Source: an uncultured Lachnospiraceae bacterium (GTDB lineage Bacteria; Bacillota; Clostridia; Lachnospirales; Lachnospiraceae). From it: a stretch of DNA of 64,000 bases. The notes below the pieces were generated by a model. That model was given only the letters and a program-made list of their open reading frames with translations. It made no database searches and was not told the DNA's origin. The position numbers and the translations under genes were made by a program. The first letter of the stretch is position 1. The number at the start of each line of letters is the position of its first letter. Where the stretch lies: positions 1 to 64,000 of the forward strand of contig CACYPS010000006.1 in the NCBI GenBank assembly GCA_902776305.1, in the 5' to 3' direction. Below, piece after piece: positions 32,718 through 42,745 of the stretch.

Positions 32718-33413
32718 TTATACGGTGACAACAGTCCCGTCAATAATTCCATGTGCAGCTCGCACGATGCTGTTCTCATCATTCAGCCCGAATACAAGCA
32801 TCGGCATCTTGTTCTCTTTTGCCATGACAGCAGCGGCGCCGTCAACAACTCCCAGTCCGTCACGTACAACATCCTGAATGGAGATTTCCTTATACTTCTT
32901 TGCGTTCGGATTTGATTTCGGATCATCGTCATACACACCGTCCACCGATTTTGCAAGAAGGATCATCTCGGATTCTATCTCGATCGCGCGGAGGACCGTA
33001 GCTGTATCCGTTGAGAAATACGGACAACCTGTTCCGCCTGCAAAGAACACTGCTTTTCCCGCTTCGAGAGCAGCGACAGCAGCATCCTTGGAGAAAAGTG
33101 TTGTAAATGCACCGATCGTGAACGGTGTCATGATCTCTGTCTTCATGCCCTGAGAACGGAATATCTCGGATACGTAAATACAATTCATAACAGTCGCCAG
33201 CATACCGATCTGGTCTGCATGCGTACGCTCGATTGCATTTGAAGATCTTCCTCTCCAGAAGTTTCCTCCGCCGATGACAATTCCGACCTGAACGCCTTCA
33301 TCCATGACCGCTTTGACCTGGGCTGCAACTCCCTGTACAGTTGCCTCATCAAACCCGGTCTTTTTATCGCCGGCGAGTGCTTCACCGCTCAGTTTCAAAA
33401 GTACACGTTTCAT
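32718..33413 (-). CDS. pyrH: Uridylate kinase
   Basis: Converts UMP to UDP; hexameric amino-acid-kinase-fold enzyme regulated by GTP and UTP in bacteria. 231 residues, starting MKRVLLKLSGEAL, with GIVIGGGNFWRG, DQIGMLATVMN, and FAGGTGCPYFSTDTA. ACGGAGG precedes the ATG. First gene of pyrH-frr-dxr-cdsA-rseP; in this genome it is separated from rpsB-tsf, which usually precedes it. Confidence 0.97.
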   Translation of the reverse strand: MKRVLLKLSGEALAGDKKTGFDEATVQGVAAQVKAVMDEGVQVGIVIGGGNFWRGRSSNAIERTHADQIGMLATVMNCIYVSEIFRSQGMKTEIMTPFTIGAFTTLFSKDAAVAALEAGKAVFFAGGTGCPYFSTDTATVLRAIEIESEMILLAKSVDGVYDDDPKSNPNAKKYKEISIQDVVRDGLGVVDGAAAVMAKENKMPMLVFGLNDENSIVRAAHGIIDGTVVTV

Positions 33414-33440
33414 AAAAACCTCCGTAAATGTGTCTTACAA

Positions 33441-33477
33441 AGCTAAAAACAAAGGACTGCCGCATTTACGACAGTCC
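33441..33477 (-). terminator. Terminator of ftsZ-nrdR
   Basis: Minus strand GGACTGTCG / CGGCAGTCC (33469-33477 with 33454-33462, one G-U) followed by TTTGTTTTTAG. It lies about 25 bp after the nrdR stop. Confidence 0.82.
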
Positions 33478-33502
33478 CCGAAAAATCATTATTACTGCGG
33501 AA

Positions 33503-33949
33503 TTACAGGAACTTCTTAATCTCCGTCATAAACGTATTGACATCCTTGAATTCCCGATAAACACTGGCAAATCGCACATATGCGACCGCATCCAGATCCT
33601 TGAGACGCGTCATCACGAGCTCACCGATCTCAGAACTGGGAATCTCACGCACACCGCTGTTATAGATTTCAGCCTCGACTCCGTCGACCAGTTCTCTGAT
33701 TTGTTCCGGAGATATCGGGCGTTTATGGCATGCCCGAACAACACCGTCCTCTATCTTGTTCCTGTTGAACGGTTCCCTGTTCATATCTTTCTTGACCACC
33801 ATAAGAGGGATCATCTCGACCTTCTCATATGAAGTAAAGCGCTTCCCGCACGAATCGCACATACGTCTCCTGCGGATCGCAGTATTATCGTCAACCGGTC
33901 TCGAATCGACAACTCTCGTATTATCTTTTCCGCAATATGGACATCTCAT
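33503..33949 (-). CDS. nrdR: Transcriptional repressor NrdR
   Basis: ATP/dATP-sensing repressor of ribonucleotide reductase genes. 148 residues: zinc ribbon MRCPYCG...RRMCDSCGKRF and an ATP-cone starting around residue 49 (MIPLMVVKKDMNREPFNRNK). The ATG follows the ftsZ stop directly (TAAATG) with little ribosome-binding sequence, so translation is likely coupled to ftsZ. No NrdR boxes were searched for exhaustively in the window; no nrd genes are present. Confidence 0.96.
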   Translation of the reverse strand: MRCPYCGKDNTRVVDSRPVDDNTAIRRRRMCDSCGKRFTSYEKVEMIPLMVVKKDMNREPFNRNKIEDGVVRACHKRPISPEQIRELVDGVEAEIYNSGVREIPSSEIGELVMTRLKDLDAVAYVRFASVYREFKDVNTFMTEIKKFL

Positions 33950-35197
33950 TTATCTGTTCCTGTTCTTTAAAAACTCCGGAATCTGAATATCTTTCGCCTG
34001 AACACTGCTGGATACATTCGGCTGCTGAAGATTCAGAGAAGCCTGCTCTGCTCTCGGAGCCGGCTGCTGTGCGGTAAATAGCTCGCTGTTCCATGTAGGC
34101 ATTGTCATGGTCGGGAACGGCTGTGACGGCTGCGGCTGGAAGTATGGCATTGTCGGCTGCGGTGAGATTGTCGACTGCGGACGCTGCTGCATCTGAGGCT
34201 GCTGCACCTGCGGCTGGATCTGAGGCTGAACAACCTGCTCATTGCCCGCTTCATGAAGACCCGTAGCAATGACTGTGATCTTGCATGTATCCACTTCGGT
34301 ATCATCGTACATAGCACCAAAGATGATATTGGCATCTTCGCCGACGATTTCCTGTACATGGCTTGCAGCATCGTTTGCATCCATCAGAGAGATATCACCG
34401 CGGATATTGATAATAACATTGGCTGCACCCTTTATGGACGTCTCAAGCAGCGGGCTCTCAACAGCCTGCTGAACTGCTGTCATAGCCTTGTCGTCACCCT
34501 TGTTCTCGCCTATACCGATATGAGCGATGCCGCCGTTTGTCATAACAGTCTGAACATCAGCGAAGTCCAGGTTGATCAGAGCCGGCTGATTGATCAGGTC
34601 TGTAATACCCTGAACTGCCTGCTGAAGAACTTCATCCGCCTTCTTCAGAGCCTCCGGCATAGTTGTTCTGCGATCAACGATCTCGAGAAGCTTATCATTC
34701 GGAATGACGATCAGTGTGTCAACATTCTGCTTCAGTTTATCAATACCGCTGAGGGCATTGGCCATACGCTTCTTTGCCTCAAAACGGAAAGGCTTTGTAA
34801 CAACGCCTACTGTCAGGCATCCGAGTTCCTTTGCGATTCCCGCAACGACCGGTGCACCGCCTGTACCTGTGCCGCCGCCCATTCCGCATGTTACGAAGAC
34901 CATATCTGCTCCGCTAAGAACCTGCTTGATTTCCTCAGCACTCTCGTTTGCGGCCTGTTCGCCTACTTCCGGCTTTGCTCCTGCGCCCAGACCCTTGGTG
35001 ACCTTTTCACCGATCTGAACAACTGTCGGAGCTTTGCAGAGATTAAGTGCCTGCTTATCCGTATTTATTCCTACAAACTCGACGCCTCCAATGGCTTCAT
35101 CGACCATGCGGTTTACAGCGTTGTTGCCTGCACCCCCAACGCCTACAACTATAATTCGCGCTGCAGATTCAGCTTCATTTGATGTAATTTCTAACAA
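33950..35197 (-). CDS. ftsZ: Cell division protein FtsZ
   Basis: Tubulin-like GTPase forming the Z ring. 415 residues: [15 protein letters not shown], tubulin signature [11 protein letters not shown]7-loop region [11 protein letters not shown], a Gln/Pro-rich linker of about 75 residues, and a C-terminal anchor peptide [12 protein letters not shown]. The start is TTG at 35197 with AAAGGAGG seven nt upstream; there is no better ATG nearby. Followed without gap by nrdR. Promoter at 35287-35315. ftsA is not adjacent. Confidence 0.97.
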   Translation of the reverse strand: MLEITSNEAESAARIIVVGVGGAGNNAVNRMVDEAIGGVEFVGINTDKQALNLCKAPTVVQIGEKVTKGLGAGAKPEVGEQAANESAEEIKQVLSGADMVFVTCGMGGGTGTGGAPVVAGIAKELGCLTVGVVTKPFRFEAKKRMANALSGIDKLKQNVDTLIVIPNDKLLEIVDRRTTMPEALKKADEVLQQAVQGITDLINQPALINLDFADVQTVMTNGGIAHIGIGENKGDDKAMTAVQQAVESPLLETSIKGAANVIINIRGDISLMDANDAASHVQEIVGEDANIIFGAMYDDTEVDTCKITVIATGLHEAGNEQVVQPQIQPQVQQPQMQQRPQSTISPQPTMPYFQPQPSQPFPTMTMPTWNSELFTAQQPAPRAEQASLNLQQPNVSSSVQAKDIQIPEFLKNRNR

Positions 35198-35286
35198 AAC
35201 AGATCCTCCTTTGTGACCGCATCATCAAAAACGGTACTATTTTTTCTCAGAAAGAGTAAACTATCGCTTATCATAATAACATAACA

Positions 35287-35315
35287 ATCATACGGTTTTT
35301 AAATCCAATTATCAA
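35287..35315 (-). promoter_or_regulatory. Promoter of ftsZ-nrdR
   Basis: Minus strand TTGATA (complement of 35310-35315), 17-nt spacer, TATGAT (complement of 35287-35292), about 90 bp before the TTG start. It lies just downstream of the ftsQ stop. Confidence 0.68.
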
Positions 35316-35323
35316 GAAGTTTT

Positions 35324-36646
35324 TTATTTTTTTGAAAAAATAAAACGATTCTGGGTCCCATCGTAATTTTCAAGATGCAGGATTCCCGACAAACCGGCTA
35401 TGGAAGGCAGTGTCTTTCCGATCGCAGCGACACGTGATTCAATATTGTCGCCCTTACCGAGATTTACCTGAACGCCGCCATAAGTGACGGTAAGATTCCC
35501 CTCCTGATCGAAGACTACATCGTCCGGTACATACCCGCTTCTGTCTACGAAACTCTTCAGAACAGCTATACTTGAAAATACCCTGTCATATTGTACAGGC
35601 AGCGGATATCCGACCACCGCCTCAGAGAACACAAGACCTCTCACGACCGGGAGATAATTTCCTCCTTTTGCGGATGTGTCGATCTCCCAGGTTTTCTGTG
35701 CGGAGTCGTTCTCTGTCTCGCCGGATCCGGGAACTGCGGAGGGCTGAATGATTTCATCCGGAGCAACAACCGCTCCATCCATGCTCTCCGAAGCAGCTTC
35801 CTCATCAGACTCACCCGTCTCTTCAGCTTCGGTTTCCTCATACTCTTCGTACGGTATTTCTGCGTCTTCCGCGGCCGGCTCATCAGTAAAATCATTCTCT
35901 TCAGACCACTCTTCCGTTTCTGCGTCCGGTGAAGCTTCCTCCGGGTATTCTTCGTATCCTTCCGCCGCCTCAGCTTCGGGATCACCCTGTTCTTCCGGAA
36001 CAGCTTCATCACCGTAAATAATTCCGTCACCGGCGAGATACATTATTTTAAAGTCTGACACGGCCGCCGGAATGTCAGCCATCTCATAGGTGCCTGCTAT
36101 CTTCGAGAAGAGCCTTTCACCGAAATTTTTCTTTGCACCGGACGTCTCTTCCGCATCTGTCTTCTCCACTGCCGCGGATGTTTCACCGGACGTCTCATTC
36201 TGCATGGAAGCCTCTTCCCCGGATACGGCACTTCCATTCTTAATAATAGGGTCTGATTTCACAAGAACAACGCCTGCCCTGTCAAAATACCAGTATCTGT
36301 TATCATACTCTACGCAGCCGATCAGCTTCTTTTCACTGACGTTCACTTTGACGCCGTGCAGCCCTTCCATATCTACGGTCAGAGAATCGACAAATGTATT
36401 TCCGCGCACTGTTCTCCCTCTGTTGAGGAGCCAGAGAATAATGCTGCTGTTCGAGAACGGTCCCTTTCCGAGCATTCCTCTGATCTCATCTTCCGTCTCG
36501 TGATAATTTCCTACGATTTCGAAATGATCGACAGCACATCCGAATACCGCAAACAATAAAAAGACGCAGAGGACCATAGCAGCGGTGCCTACCGCTGCCC
36601 GTCTTATTCTGCGTCTTCGGAACTTACTGAACTTCTTTCCGAACAT
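35324..36646 (-). CDS. ftsQ: Cell division protein FtsQ/DivIB with large acidic insert
   Basis: Bitopic divisome protein. 440 residues versus about 250-280 usual. Basic cytoplasmic tail (FRRRRIRR), one helix (about 17-38), POTRA domain (about 40-108, CAVDHFEIVGNYHETEDEIRGML), then the first part of the beta domain (KKLIGCVEYDNRYWYFDRAGVVL). Residues about 136-330 are an insert rich in Glu, Ser and Ala (for example YEEYPEEASPDAETEEWSEE); the beta domain resumes at LPVVRGLVF and ends normally. The ATG overlaps murD by 23 bp and the Shine-Dalgarno (AAGGAG) is only one base from it, so coupling with murD is likely. Confidence 0.85.
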   Translation of the reverse strand: MFGKKFSKFRRRRIRRAAVGTAAMVLCVFLLFAVFGCAVDHFEIVGNYHETEDEIRGMLGKGPFSNSSIILWLLNRGRTVRGNTFVDSLTVDMEGLHGVKVNVSEKKLIGCVEYDNRYWYFDRAGVVLVKSDPIIKNGSAVSGEEASMQNETSGETSAAVEKTDAEETSGAKKNFGERLFSKIAGTYEMADIPAAVSDFKIMYLAGDGIIYGDEAVPEEQGDPEAEAAEGYEEYPEEASPDAETEEWSEENDFTDEPAAEDAEIPYEEYEETEAEETGESDEEAASESMDGAVVAPDEIIQPSAVPGSGETENDSAQKTWEIDTSAKGGNYLPVVRGLVFSEAVVGYPLPVQYDRVFSSIAVLKSFVDRSGYVPDDVVFDQEGNLTVTYGGVQVNLGKGDNIESRVAAIGKTLPSIAGLSGILHLENYDGTQNRFIFSKK

Positions 36647-37997
36647 ACTCCTTAAATCTTTCTCCCCTTACCTCATAATTCGGGAACTCTCCCCACGAAG
36701 CACATGCCGGAGACAGGAGCACCGCATCACCCGGATCGGCATGATCACGGCAGAAATCCATTGCCTCATGCATGTTCTCAAAGAGCACAATTCTCTCTTC
36801 CGGGAAACCGCACTCGATCGCAGCCTGTCTGATATCGTACTTCGTCTTCCCTTCAAGGACGAACCACTTTACCCTGCCGTCGAACGAGCGGATCCACTCT
36901 CTGTAATCCGACCCTTTGTCGTATCCTCCGCCGATCAGGAGTGTAGGCCTGCTCATGGCCTGAATGCCCTTGATTGCGGCGTCAGGATTCGTTCCCTTCG
37001 AATCATTGTACCATATTACCCCGTTCTTCTCATCGACATACTCGATTCGATGTTCAACGGGTTTGAAGTTCGCTATTGTCTTTCTAATAATATCGAGCGA
37101 TACGCCTGCCGAGTAGGCCATGGCGGTCGCTGCCATGATATTTTCATAATTGTGAAGGCCCGGGAGCGAAAGCTTTTCGGTCTCCGCAATCAGGTCATTC
37201 CTTCCGTCGCGCGTCAGAATGATTTTTCCGTCTTCATAGTAAATACCGTTTTCGATCCGGCGCAGCGATGAGAACCAGAATACATTTGCCGGACATTCTT
37301 CGGCAAATCTGCGAAGCTCCTCATCCTCATAATTCAGGACACATGTATCATTCTTATCCTGATTCAGAGTCACAAGCTTCTTGCAGCGAATGTACTCTTC
37401 CATTGTGTGGTGGCGGTTCAGATGATCAGGCGTGATATTCAGAATAGCCGAGACGGACGGATGGAACGCCTCGATCGTCTCAAGCTGAAAACTTGAGAGC
37501 TCGATCACGATCGTCGCACTCTCATCGATCGACATTGCCGCTTCCGTATACGGGTTTCCGATGTTACCGACAACGAATGTATCCGGGTCTGCGTTCGTCA
37601 TGATTTCGCCGAGCAATGTAGTTGTTGTCGTCTTTCCGTTTGTTCCGGTTATGCCGAGAACTCTCCCGCCGGAAGCCCGGTAAGCCAGCTCGACCTCTCC
37701 CCAGATTGGAATGCCCGCTTCCCTGATTGCTTCTACATTCGGAATATCCGTCGGAACGCCGGGGCTGAGGACTGCCAGATCGATTCCGGAGAGCAGCTCA
37801 TGGGTGAGCTTTCCTGCAAATGCCTCCGCCTTATCTCTCACCGCCGCATCCAGCTTTGCAAGCAGCTCCTCGGATGTAACGCCTTCCTTCTCGTCGAAAA
37901 GAACCGGACATGCTCCCACATGAATAAGAAGGCGGGCGGCACCGATTCCGCTTTTTCCTGCGCCGTAAACAAGTACTTTTTTATTTTTCAGGTCCAT
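36624..37997 (-). CDS. murD: UDP-N-acetylmuramoyl-L-alanine:D-glutamate ligase
   Basis: Adds D-Glu to the muropeptide precursor in the cytoplasm. 457 residues: N-terminal Rossmann-like VYGAGKSGIGAARLL, ATP loop GITGTNGKTTTTTLLGEI, NITPDHLNRHHTMEEY, and the C-terminal domain NDSKGTNPDAAIKG and LLSPACASWGEF. AGAGG precedes the ATG. It follows mraY by 30 bp and overlaps ftsQ; ftsW and murG, often next in clostridial clusters, are not here. Confidence 0.97.
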   Translation of the reverse strand: MDLKNKKVLVYGAGKSGIGAARLLIHVGACPVLFDEKEGVTSEELLAKLDAAVRDKAEAFAGKLTHELLSGIDLAVLSPGVPTDIPNVEAIREAGIPIWGEVELAYRASGGRVLGITGTNGKTTTTTLLGEIMTNADPDTFVVGNIGNPYTEAAMSIDESATIVIELSSFQLETIEAFHPSVSAILNITPDHLNRHHTMEEYIRCKKLVTLNQDKNDTCVLNYEDEELRRFAEECPANVFWFSSLRRIENGIYYEDGKIILTRDGRNDLIAETEKLSLPGLHNYENIMAATAMAYSAGVSLDIIRKTIANFKPVEHRIEYVDEKNGVIWYNDSKGTNPDAAIKGIQAMSRPTLLIGGGYDKGSDYREWIRSFDGRVKWFVLEGKTKYDIRQAAIECGFPEERIVLFENMHEAMDFCRDHADPGDAVLLSPACASWGEFPNYEVRGERFKEYVRKEVQ

Positions 37998-38027
37998 GCT
38001 ATTTGCCTCTGATATCTAAATATTTTC

Positions 38028-38987
38028 CTACAGAGCTATAAAGCCCAGCAGGCAAAGTAAAACCGTAACAATGGTAAAGTTGGCAACTACTCTGGTCTCC
38101 GACCATCCGCTCAGCTCAAAATGATGGTGGATCGGAGCCATTTTAAAAATGCGCTTTCCGTGTGTCAGCTTAAAATAACCTACCTGTAAAATAACGGAAA
38201 GAACTTCTATCAGATAGATCCAGCCGACGATCAGAATGTACAGCGGCATCTGCATCGTGTACGCCATACCGATCACGAATCCGCCGAGTGCAAGAGATCC
38301 TGTATCTCCCATGAAGATCTTGGCAGGATGCGCGTTGTATACCAGAAATCCCAAAAGCGCTCCTGTGACGCAGGCACCGAAAGGTGCTACATTCACATGC
38401 AGAAGCAGTGCGCAGATCGTGAAGAAGACCGCCACGACAGCCGTCACAGAACTTGCGAGACCGTCAACTCCGTCAGTGAAATTCACTCCGTTGACAGTTC
38501 CCGCAATGGCACAATACATGAGCGGGTATGTCAGGATCCCTATATTCAATTCCTTGCCTCCCGTGAACGGGATGCGAAGACCGACAGGAACTTCCGGGAA
38601 AAACCTCAGCGAGAAAGCAAAAATGATTATGACGACCGTTTCAAGCAGTAATTTCTGCCATGGCAGAAGACCGTCCGAATTTCTTTTCACGACTTTCAGG
38701 TAATCATCAAGAAAACCGATCAGTCCGTAGCTCATCGTCAGGAAGAATACCGGTCCGATGAGCGGATACTTCCTGATGTAAATGAGTGCTGTCACCGCGA
38801 TCGCGATAAGGAACATCACGCCGCCCATAGTCGGCGTACCCGCTTTCTTCAGATGTGACTTAACGCCGAGTTCCCTCTCAGTCTGACCGAATTTTAGTCT
38901 TGTAAGGAACGGGATAACGATCGGACCGAGAGCCCATGTAATTGCAAATGCTATAAATGCCGGTAATATTGCCGATATATCAACCAT
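38028..38987 (-). CDS. mraY: Phospho-MurNAc-pentapeptide translocase (lipid I synthase)
   Basis: Transfers phospho-MurNAc-pentapeptide to undecaprenyl phosphate. 319 residues with ten expected helices; motifs KKAGTPTMGG, DDYLKV, NFTDGVDGLA, and GDTGSLALGG. I start at 38987 (MVDISAIL) because GGAAGGA precedes it and the family begins there; upstream in-frame codons belong to the PBP reading region. The gap from the PBP stop is 4 bp. Confidence 0.97.
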   Translation of the reverse strand: MVDISAILPAFIAFAITWALGPIVIPFLTRLKFGQTERELGVKSHLKKAGTPTMGGVMFLIAIAVTALIYIRKYPLIGPVFFLTMSYGLIGFLDDYLKVVKRNSDGLLPWQKLLLETVVIIIFAFSLRFFPEVPVGLRIPFTGGKELNIGILTYPLMYCAIAGTVNGVNFTDGVDGLASSVTAVVAVFFTICALLLHVNVAPFGACVTGALLGFLVYNAHPAKIFMGDTGSLALGGFVIGMAYTMQMPLYILIVGWIYLIEVLSVILQVGYFKLTHGKRIFKMAPIHHHFELSGWSETRVVANFTIVTVLLCLLGFIAL

Positions 38988-38991
38988 TTTC

Positions 38992-41091
38992 TTATCCTTC
39001 CGACAGACCGGCTTCCTCATTGGTGTAGCCGTCCGTCTCCTGATTATTTCCGCCGGCTATATTTTCAGCATCCTCGCTGCCCTGTACTTCGGGAACATTG
39101 GTGTCTGCTGTTGTATCCGACGAGATTGCTGTCTCCTCTGTATTGTCAAGTCCGCTTCTCAGGATCGGGCTGTCCGCAAGCAGAAGCTCATCCTGATAGA
39201 TATTCATATAAGGAAGGACATCCGTAAGAATATCCCTGGCGATCCACTGTGCGAATCTGCTGTCCGCCTGATCCGAAACATTCGGTTCATCCACCACCAC
39301 GTAGATGAGGACCTGCGGATCGTCGAAAGGCGCAAATCCTACGAATGAGACCAGGTACTTACCGTCCGCGCGGGGAATCTTCTGTGCCGTACCCGTCTTG
39401 CCTCCCATTGAGTATCCGTTTACTTTAGCATAACCCGCTGTGCCGTAATCTACGGCCGCTCTCATATAAGATTTGATTTTCTGCGAATTATCTGCGGATA
39501 TAGTCTGAGTCGAAATTGCGTTGTTGTAAACTTTTTTGGTGGCGCCGCTGCTGTCCATGATCCGGCTGACAACGCGGGGTCTGTAATAATACCCTCCGTT
39601 CACGATGGAAGCGATTGCCGCAGCCTCCTGGATCATTGTGCACTCAAAGCCCTGTCCGAACGACGATGTGGCAAGGTCGACCGACCCCATAGTATCGGCC
39701 GTGTACAGAATACCTGCTGCCTCACCGGGGAGGTCGATTCCTGTGCGGTATCCGAAGTTAAAAAGGCTTTCGTATTTGCAGAAAACTTCTACGCCCAGGC
39801 GGTTGGCGATATTCATGAGTCCGTCGTTGCAGGACAATGCGAGAACATCCTGCAGGCTCAGTTCGCCATGTCCGGTCTCCTCGGCACACTTAATTCGTGT
39901 TCCGGAAACAATTTCGCTGCCGTCACAGAAAAATGTTTCATTTCCATTCAGGATGCCGCTTTCAAGAGCAGCTCCTATCGTCATCGGTTTGAAAGTGGAG
40001 CCCGGCTCATATACATCCGAAATGCAATAGTTTCTCCACAGTTTTTCAAGTTCTTCAGCCTTCTGTGAGTCGTTCATCGCGCTGATTTCTTCTGCACTGA
40101 AGAAGGCGTCAAGATTTCTGGGATCATTCAGATCATACGCATCGGAACTTGCCATAGCAAGCAGCGTTCCGTTGTTCGGGTTCATAACAATAACGCCGAC
40201 ATTTTCCGCACCTTTTCCGATATTGTAAGGACCGTTCTTATACAGCTCATCGAAACGGGCCATCTCATCTTCGACGATTTTTTGTATGTTGGTATCGATG
40301 GTCGTCACGACTGTGTCGCCGTCGATCGGATCGATTATCGTCTGCTGAAGATCTTTGCCGGAACCTTCCTCCCAGTAACCGAACTTTCTGCCGTTCACAC
40401 CGTTGAGCGTATTGTTGTAATATCCTTCAATTCCCCAGTCAGCCTTCGTACCGTCATATGTAAAGCCGATGAGGTCGCATGCCATAGAGTTCATGGGATA
40501 TTTTCTTACGTATTCTTCCTCGAACCATATGCCCTTTACGTTTTTTCTCACAGCAGCTGTATCGTCATCGAGAGGTTCGTCCTCAGTCCCCTGTATGTAA
40601 TCGTAGAACGCCTGTCGTTCCTCGATACTGATATTCTTCTTCACAATCTGGTACTGGGAATACTTTGTCCTCTCATTGGCGATCTTCGCATGCATGTCCG
40701 CCGCATCAAGTTCGAATACGTCGACGAGCGCCTGAACAGTCGGGCTGACATAGGAATCCGAAGAGTTCACGACCTTACAGTCAAGGATAACATTGTAGGT
40801 CTTCTCGGATGTCGCGAGGACGGTGCCGTTAATGTCTACAATATTACCTCTCTTAAAAGGAAGAACTGTCGATGAATAACTGCTCTGAGACTGTGCCAAC
40901 ACCTGCTTGGTGTAAGTGTCGCCGCTTACTGCATTTATATACGTGATTCTTATCAGCAGACAAATTAAAGCCAGCACGACTATAAGAAATAGTCCTGCCA
41001 GCTTCTTTCGCATTGTATTATTTGTTTTCCCGTAAGGATTAATCTTCTTCCTCCGGTTCTTATTCGAATTCAAGCTTCTGTTTCTCTCCAT
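38992..41091 (-). CDS. Class B penicillin-binding protein (FtsI/PbpB type)
   Basis: Septal peptidoglycan transpeptidase. 699 residues: one N-terminal helix (about 29-48), a non-penicillin-binding dimerisation domain, and a transpeptidase domain with active-site EPGSTFKPM (SxxK), SCNDGLM (SxN) and GGKTGTAQK (KTG). No PASTA domains; the last about 50 residues are an acidic, Asn/Gln-rich tail. The start at 41091 has a weak site; a TTG six codons later is an alternative. It sits between ftsL and mraY, the standard place of ftsI/spoVD; vegetative FtsI role is more likely than SpoVD because PASTA repeats are lacking. Confidence 0.93.
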   Translation of the reverse strand: MERNRSLNSNKNRRKKINPYGKTNNTMRKKLAGLFLIVVLALICLLIRITYINAVSGDTYTKQVLAQSQSSYSSTVLPFKRGNIVDINGTVLATSEKTYNVILDCKVVNSSDSYVSPTVQALVDVFELDAADMHAKIANERTKYSQYQIVKKNISIEERQAFYDYIQGTEDEPLDDDTAAVRKNVKGIWFEEEYVRKYPMNSMACDLIGFTYDGTKADWGIEGYYNNTLNGVNGRKFGYWEEGSGKDLQQTIIDPIDGDTVVTTIDTNIQKIVEDEMARFDELYKNGPYNIGKGAENVGVIVMNPNNGTLLAMASSDAYDLNDPRNLDAFFSAEEISAMNDSQKAEELEKLWRNYCISDVYEPGSTFKPMTIGAALESGILNGNETFFCDGSEIVSGTRIKCAEETGHGELSLQDVLALSCNDGLMNIANRLGVEVFCKYESLFNFGYRTGIDLPGEAAGILYTADTMGSVDLATSSFGQGFECTMIQEAAAIASIVNGGYYYRPRVVSRIMDSSGATKKVYNNAISTQTISADNSQKIKSYMRAAVDYGTAGYAKVNGYSMGGKTGTAQKIPRADGKYLVSFVGFAPFDDPQVLIYVVVDEPNVSDQADSRFAQWIARDILTDVLPYMNIYQDELLLADSPILRSGLDNTEETAISSDTTADTNVPEVQGSEDAENIAGGNNQETDGYTNEEAGLSEG

Positions 41092-41101
41092 CCGGTTATT
41101 A

Positions 41102-41545
41102 TCAGGATACGTCGCGATATTGCTCTACATAGCCATTATCTTCGCCATTATACCATATAACCTGGTCTTCTGTCGCGTATTTCATGCCAAATTCATTAAT
41201 TGCAACCTCTCTTATATGGTTCATATCTACGCTGTTCTGGATGGATTCAAGTAAAGCATCGTTCTCCGCGCGGGTATTTGTCAGTTTTGTGCGGAGTTCA
41301 TTGTTCTGCTTGACCTGTGTTGTGATCGTCTCTTTCAGTCTCAGATATCTGATACACATGAGAACTGTCACGATACACATTATCGCGAGAAAAAGCACAT
41401 AGCCCCGGCTCATGACGGCCGAATATCTTCTCTCACGTGCTTTCCTTGCCGCTCTGCGCTTCCCCTGTGATTTGGCGGACGGAATTCCCTGCAGTTCTTT
41501 CACGCGGTCTGCATCCGCTTCTTTTTTTTCGGTCGTTCTTGCCAT
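41102..41545 (-). CDS. ftsL: Cell division protein FtsL-like
   Basis: 147 residues: basic N-terminal region (GKRRAARKARERR), single helix (about 52-72, GYVLFLAIMCIVTVLMCI), then a leucine-zipper-like coiled coil (ETITTQVKQNNELRTKLTNTRAENDALLESI) and a short extracytoplasmic tail. Sequence is poorly conserved in this family; identification rests on topology and position between rsmH and the PBP gene. Start at 41545 is preceded by AGAGG; the in-frame GTG upstream is not used. Confidence 0.85.
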   Translation of the reverse strand: MARTTEKKEADADRVKELQGIPSAKSQGKRRAARKARERRYSAVMSRGYVLFLAIMCIVTVLMCIRYLRLKETITTQVKQNNELRTKLTNTRAENDALLESIQNSVDMNHIREVAINEFGMKYATEDQVIWYNGEDNGYVEQYRDVS

Positions 41546-41692
41546 TCTGACACCTCTTTCCGTCACATCTATAGCATCATCCGAAGGTACGCTTTCTCAA
41601 GAGTTACAATTCCTGTACATGATCCGGCACAGGGTACGAGTCAGAATTATCCGCGCAATTCAAAACCTTATCCCTTGCGTCTTGTCGTCTGT

Positions 41693-42634
41693 TTAAAAGA
41701 TTCTTTCAAATACTCTCAGTTTTGCGCTCTTCGATCTTGTATTCTGCTCCAGCTCCTGCTCCCCCGGAAGAATGGGTTTTCGTGTAATCACACGTCCTGT
41801 CGGTTTCTTACCGCATACACAGACAGGGAAGTTCGGCGGGCAGGTGCACGGGTTCTCATTTTTACGAAATACTGATTTGACGATACGGTCTTCGAGAGAA
41901 TGGAATGTTATTACACATATTCTCCCGCCGTCATTCAGCAGTGAAATCATCCCGTCCAGGCTGTCGGACAGAGCCGAAAGCTCCCCATTCAGCTCTATCC
42001 TGAGCGCCTGGAAGGTTCTTTTGGCAGGGTGTCCCCCGTTCTTTTGCATCTTCATGGGAATAGAGGCACGCACGATCTCGACGAGCTCCCCAGTCGTCTC
42101 GATTCTTTTCTTTTCCCTTTCCGCAACAATGTGCTTGGCAATATTGGCTGCGAATTTTTCCTCGCCGTAATCCCGCAGGATACGAAAGAGTTCCTTCTGA
42201 CTTGCCCCGTTGACAATGTCAGCTGCCGTTCCGGACTCTCTGCGATCCATGCGCATGTCGAGCGGCGCGTCTGCCATATAGGAAAAACCGCGGTCAGCCG
42301 TGTCAAGCTGATAGGAGGAAACGCCCAGATCCAGAACGATGCCGTCCACCGAAGTCACTCCCAGACTACGGACAATATCCGGCATCTCACTGTAGTTACC
42401 GCGCACAATGTGCACGCGGTCATCTTCCGCCGCGTGCAGTCGCTCCCCGGCTGCAGAAATAGCGGCGTCGTCACGGTCGATTCCAATTAGTGTTCCAGTG
42501 GAAGACAGGTGTTTTAAAATCTCCGAAGAATGGCCTCCGCCACCCAGAGTGCCGTCTACATAGACACCGTCCGGACGGATCAGCAGATTCTCTATAGTTT
42601 CTTCGAGCAGCACCGATGTATGTCGAAACCCCAT
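41693..42634 (-). CDS. rsmH: 16S rRNA (cytosine-1402-N4)-methyltransferase
   Basis: SAM-dependent methyltransferase (MraW). 313 residues: N-terminal [29 protein letters not shown] for SAM binding, [29 protein letters not shown], and [14 protein letters not shown]. Start at 42634 chosen for AAGGGAG upstream. Second gene after mraZ, 111 bp from it. Confidence 0.96.
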   Translation of the reverse strand: MGFRHTSVLLEETIENLLIRPDGVYVDGTLGGGGHSSEILKHLSSTGTLIGIDRDDAAISAAGERLHAAEDDRVHIVRGNYSEMPDIVRSLGVTSVDGIVLDLGVSSYQLDTADRGFSYMADAPLDMRMDRRESGTAADIVNGASQKELFRILRDYGEEKFAANIAKHIVAEREKKRIETTGELVEIVRASIPMKMQKNGGHPAKRTFQALRIELNGELSALSDSLDGMISLLNDGGRICVITFHSLEDRIVKSVFRKNENPCTCPPNFPVCVCGKKPTGRVITRKPILPGEQELEQNTRSKSAKLRVFERIF

Positions 42635-42745
42635 TACGCTCTCCCTTCTACAGCGGAACAACCCTCCTTCACAGAGTTGTTTCGCATAACATATGAATAC
42701 ATTTCAAGTGCCCGATCACTCCCACTTGACACTCGAAATATGTGA

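Noticed and set aside
34253-35182. Plus-strand frame of 309 codons opposite ftsZ
   Set aside because: Antisense shadow; Cys-rich and without any known pattern.
35591-36030. Alternative-frame proteins within the ftsQ insert
   Set aside because: Low-complexity acidic coding DNA leaves other frames open by chance; the ftsQ frame has normal conserved ends.
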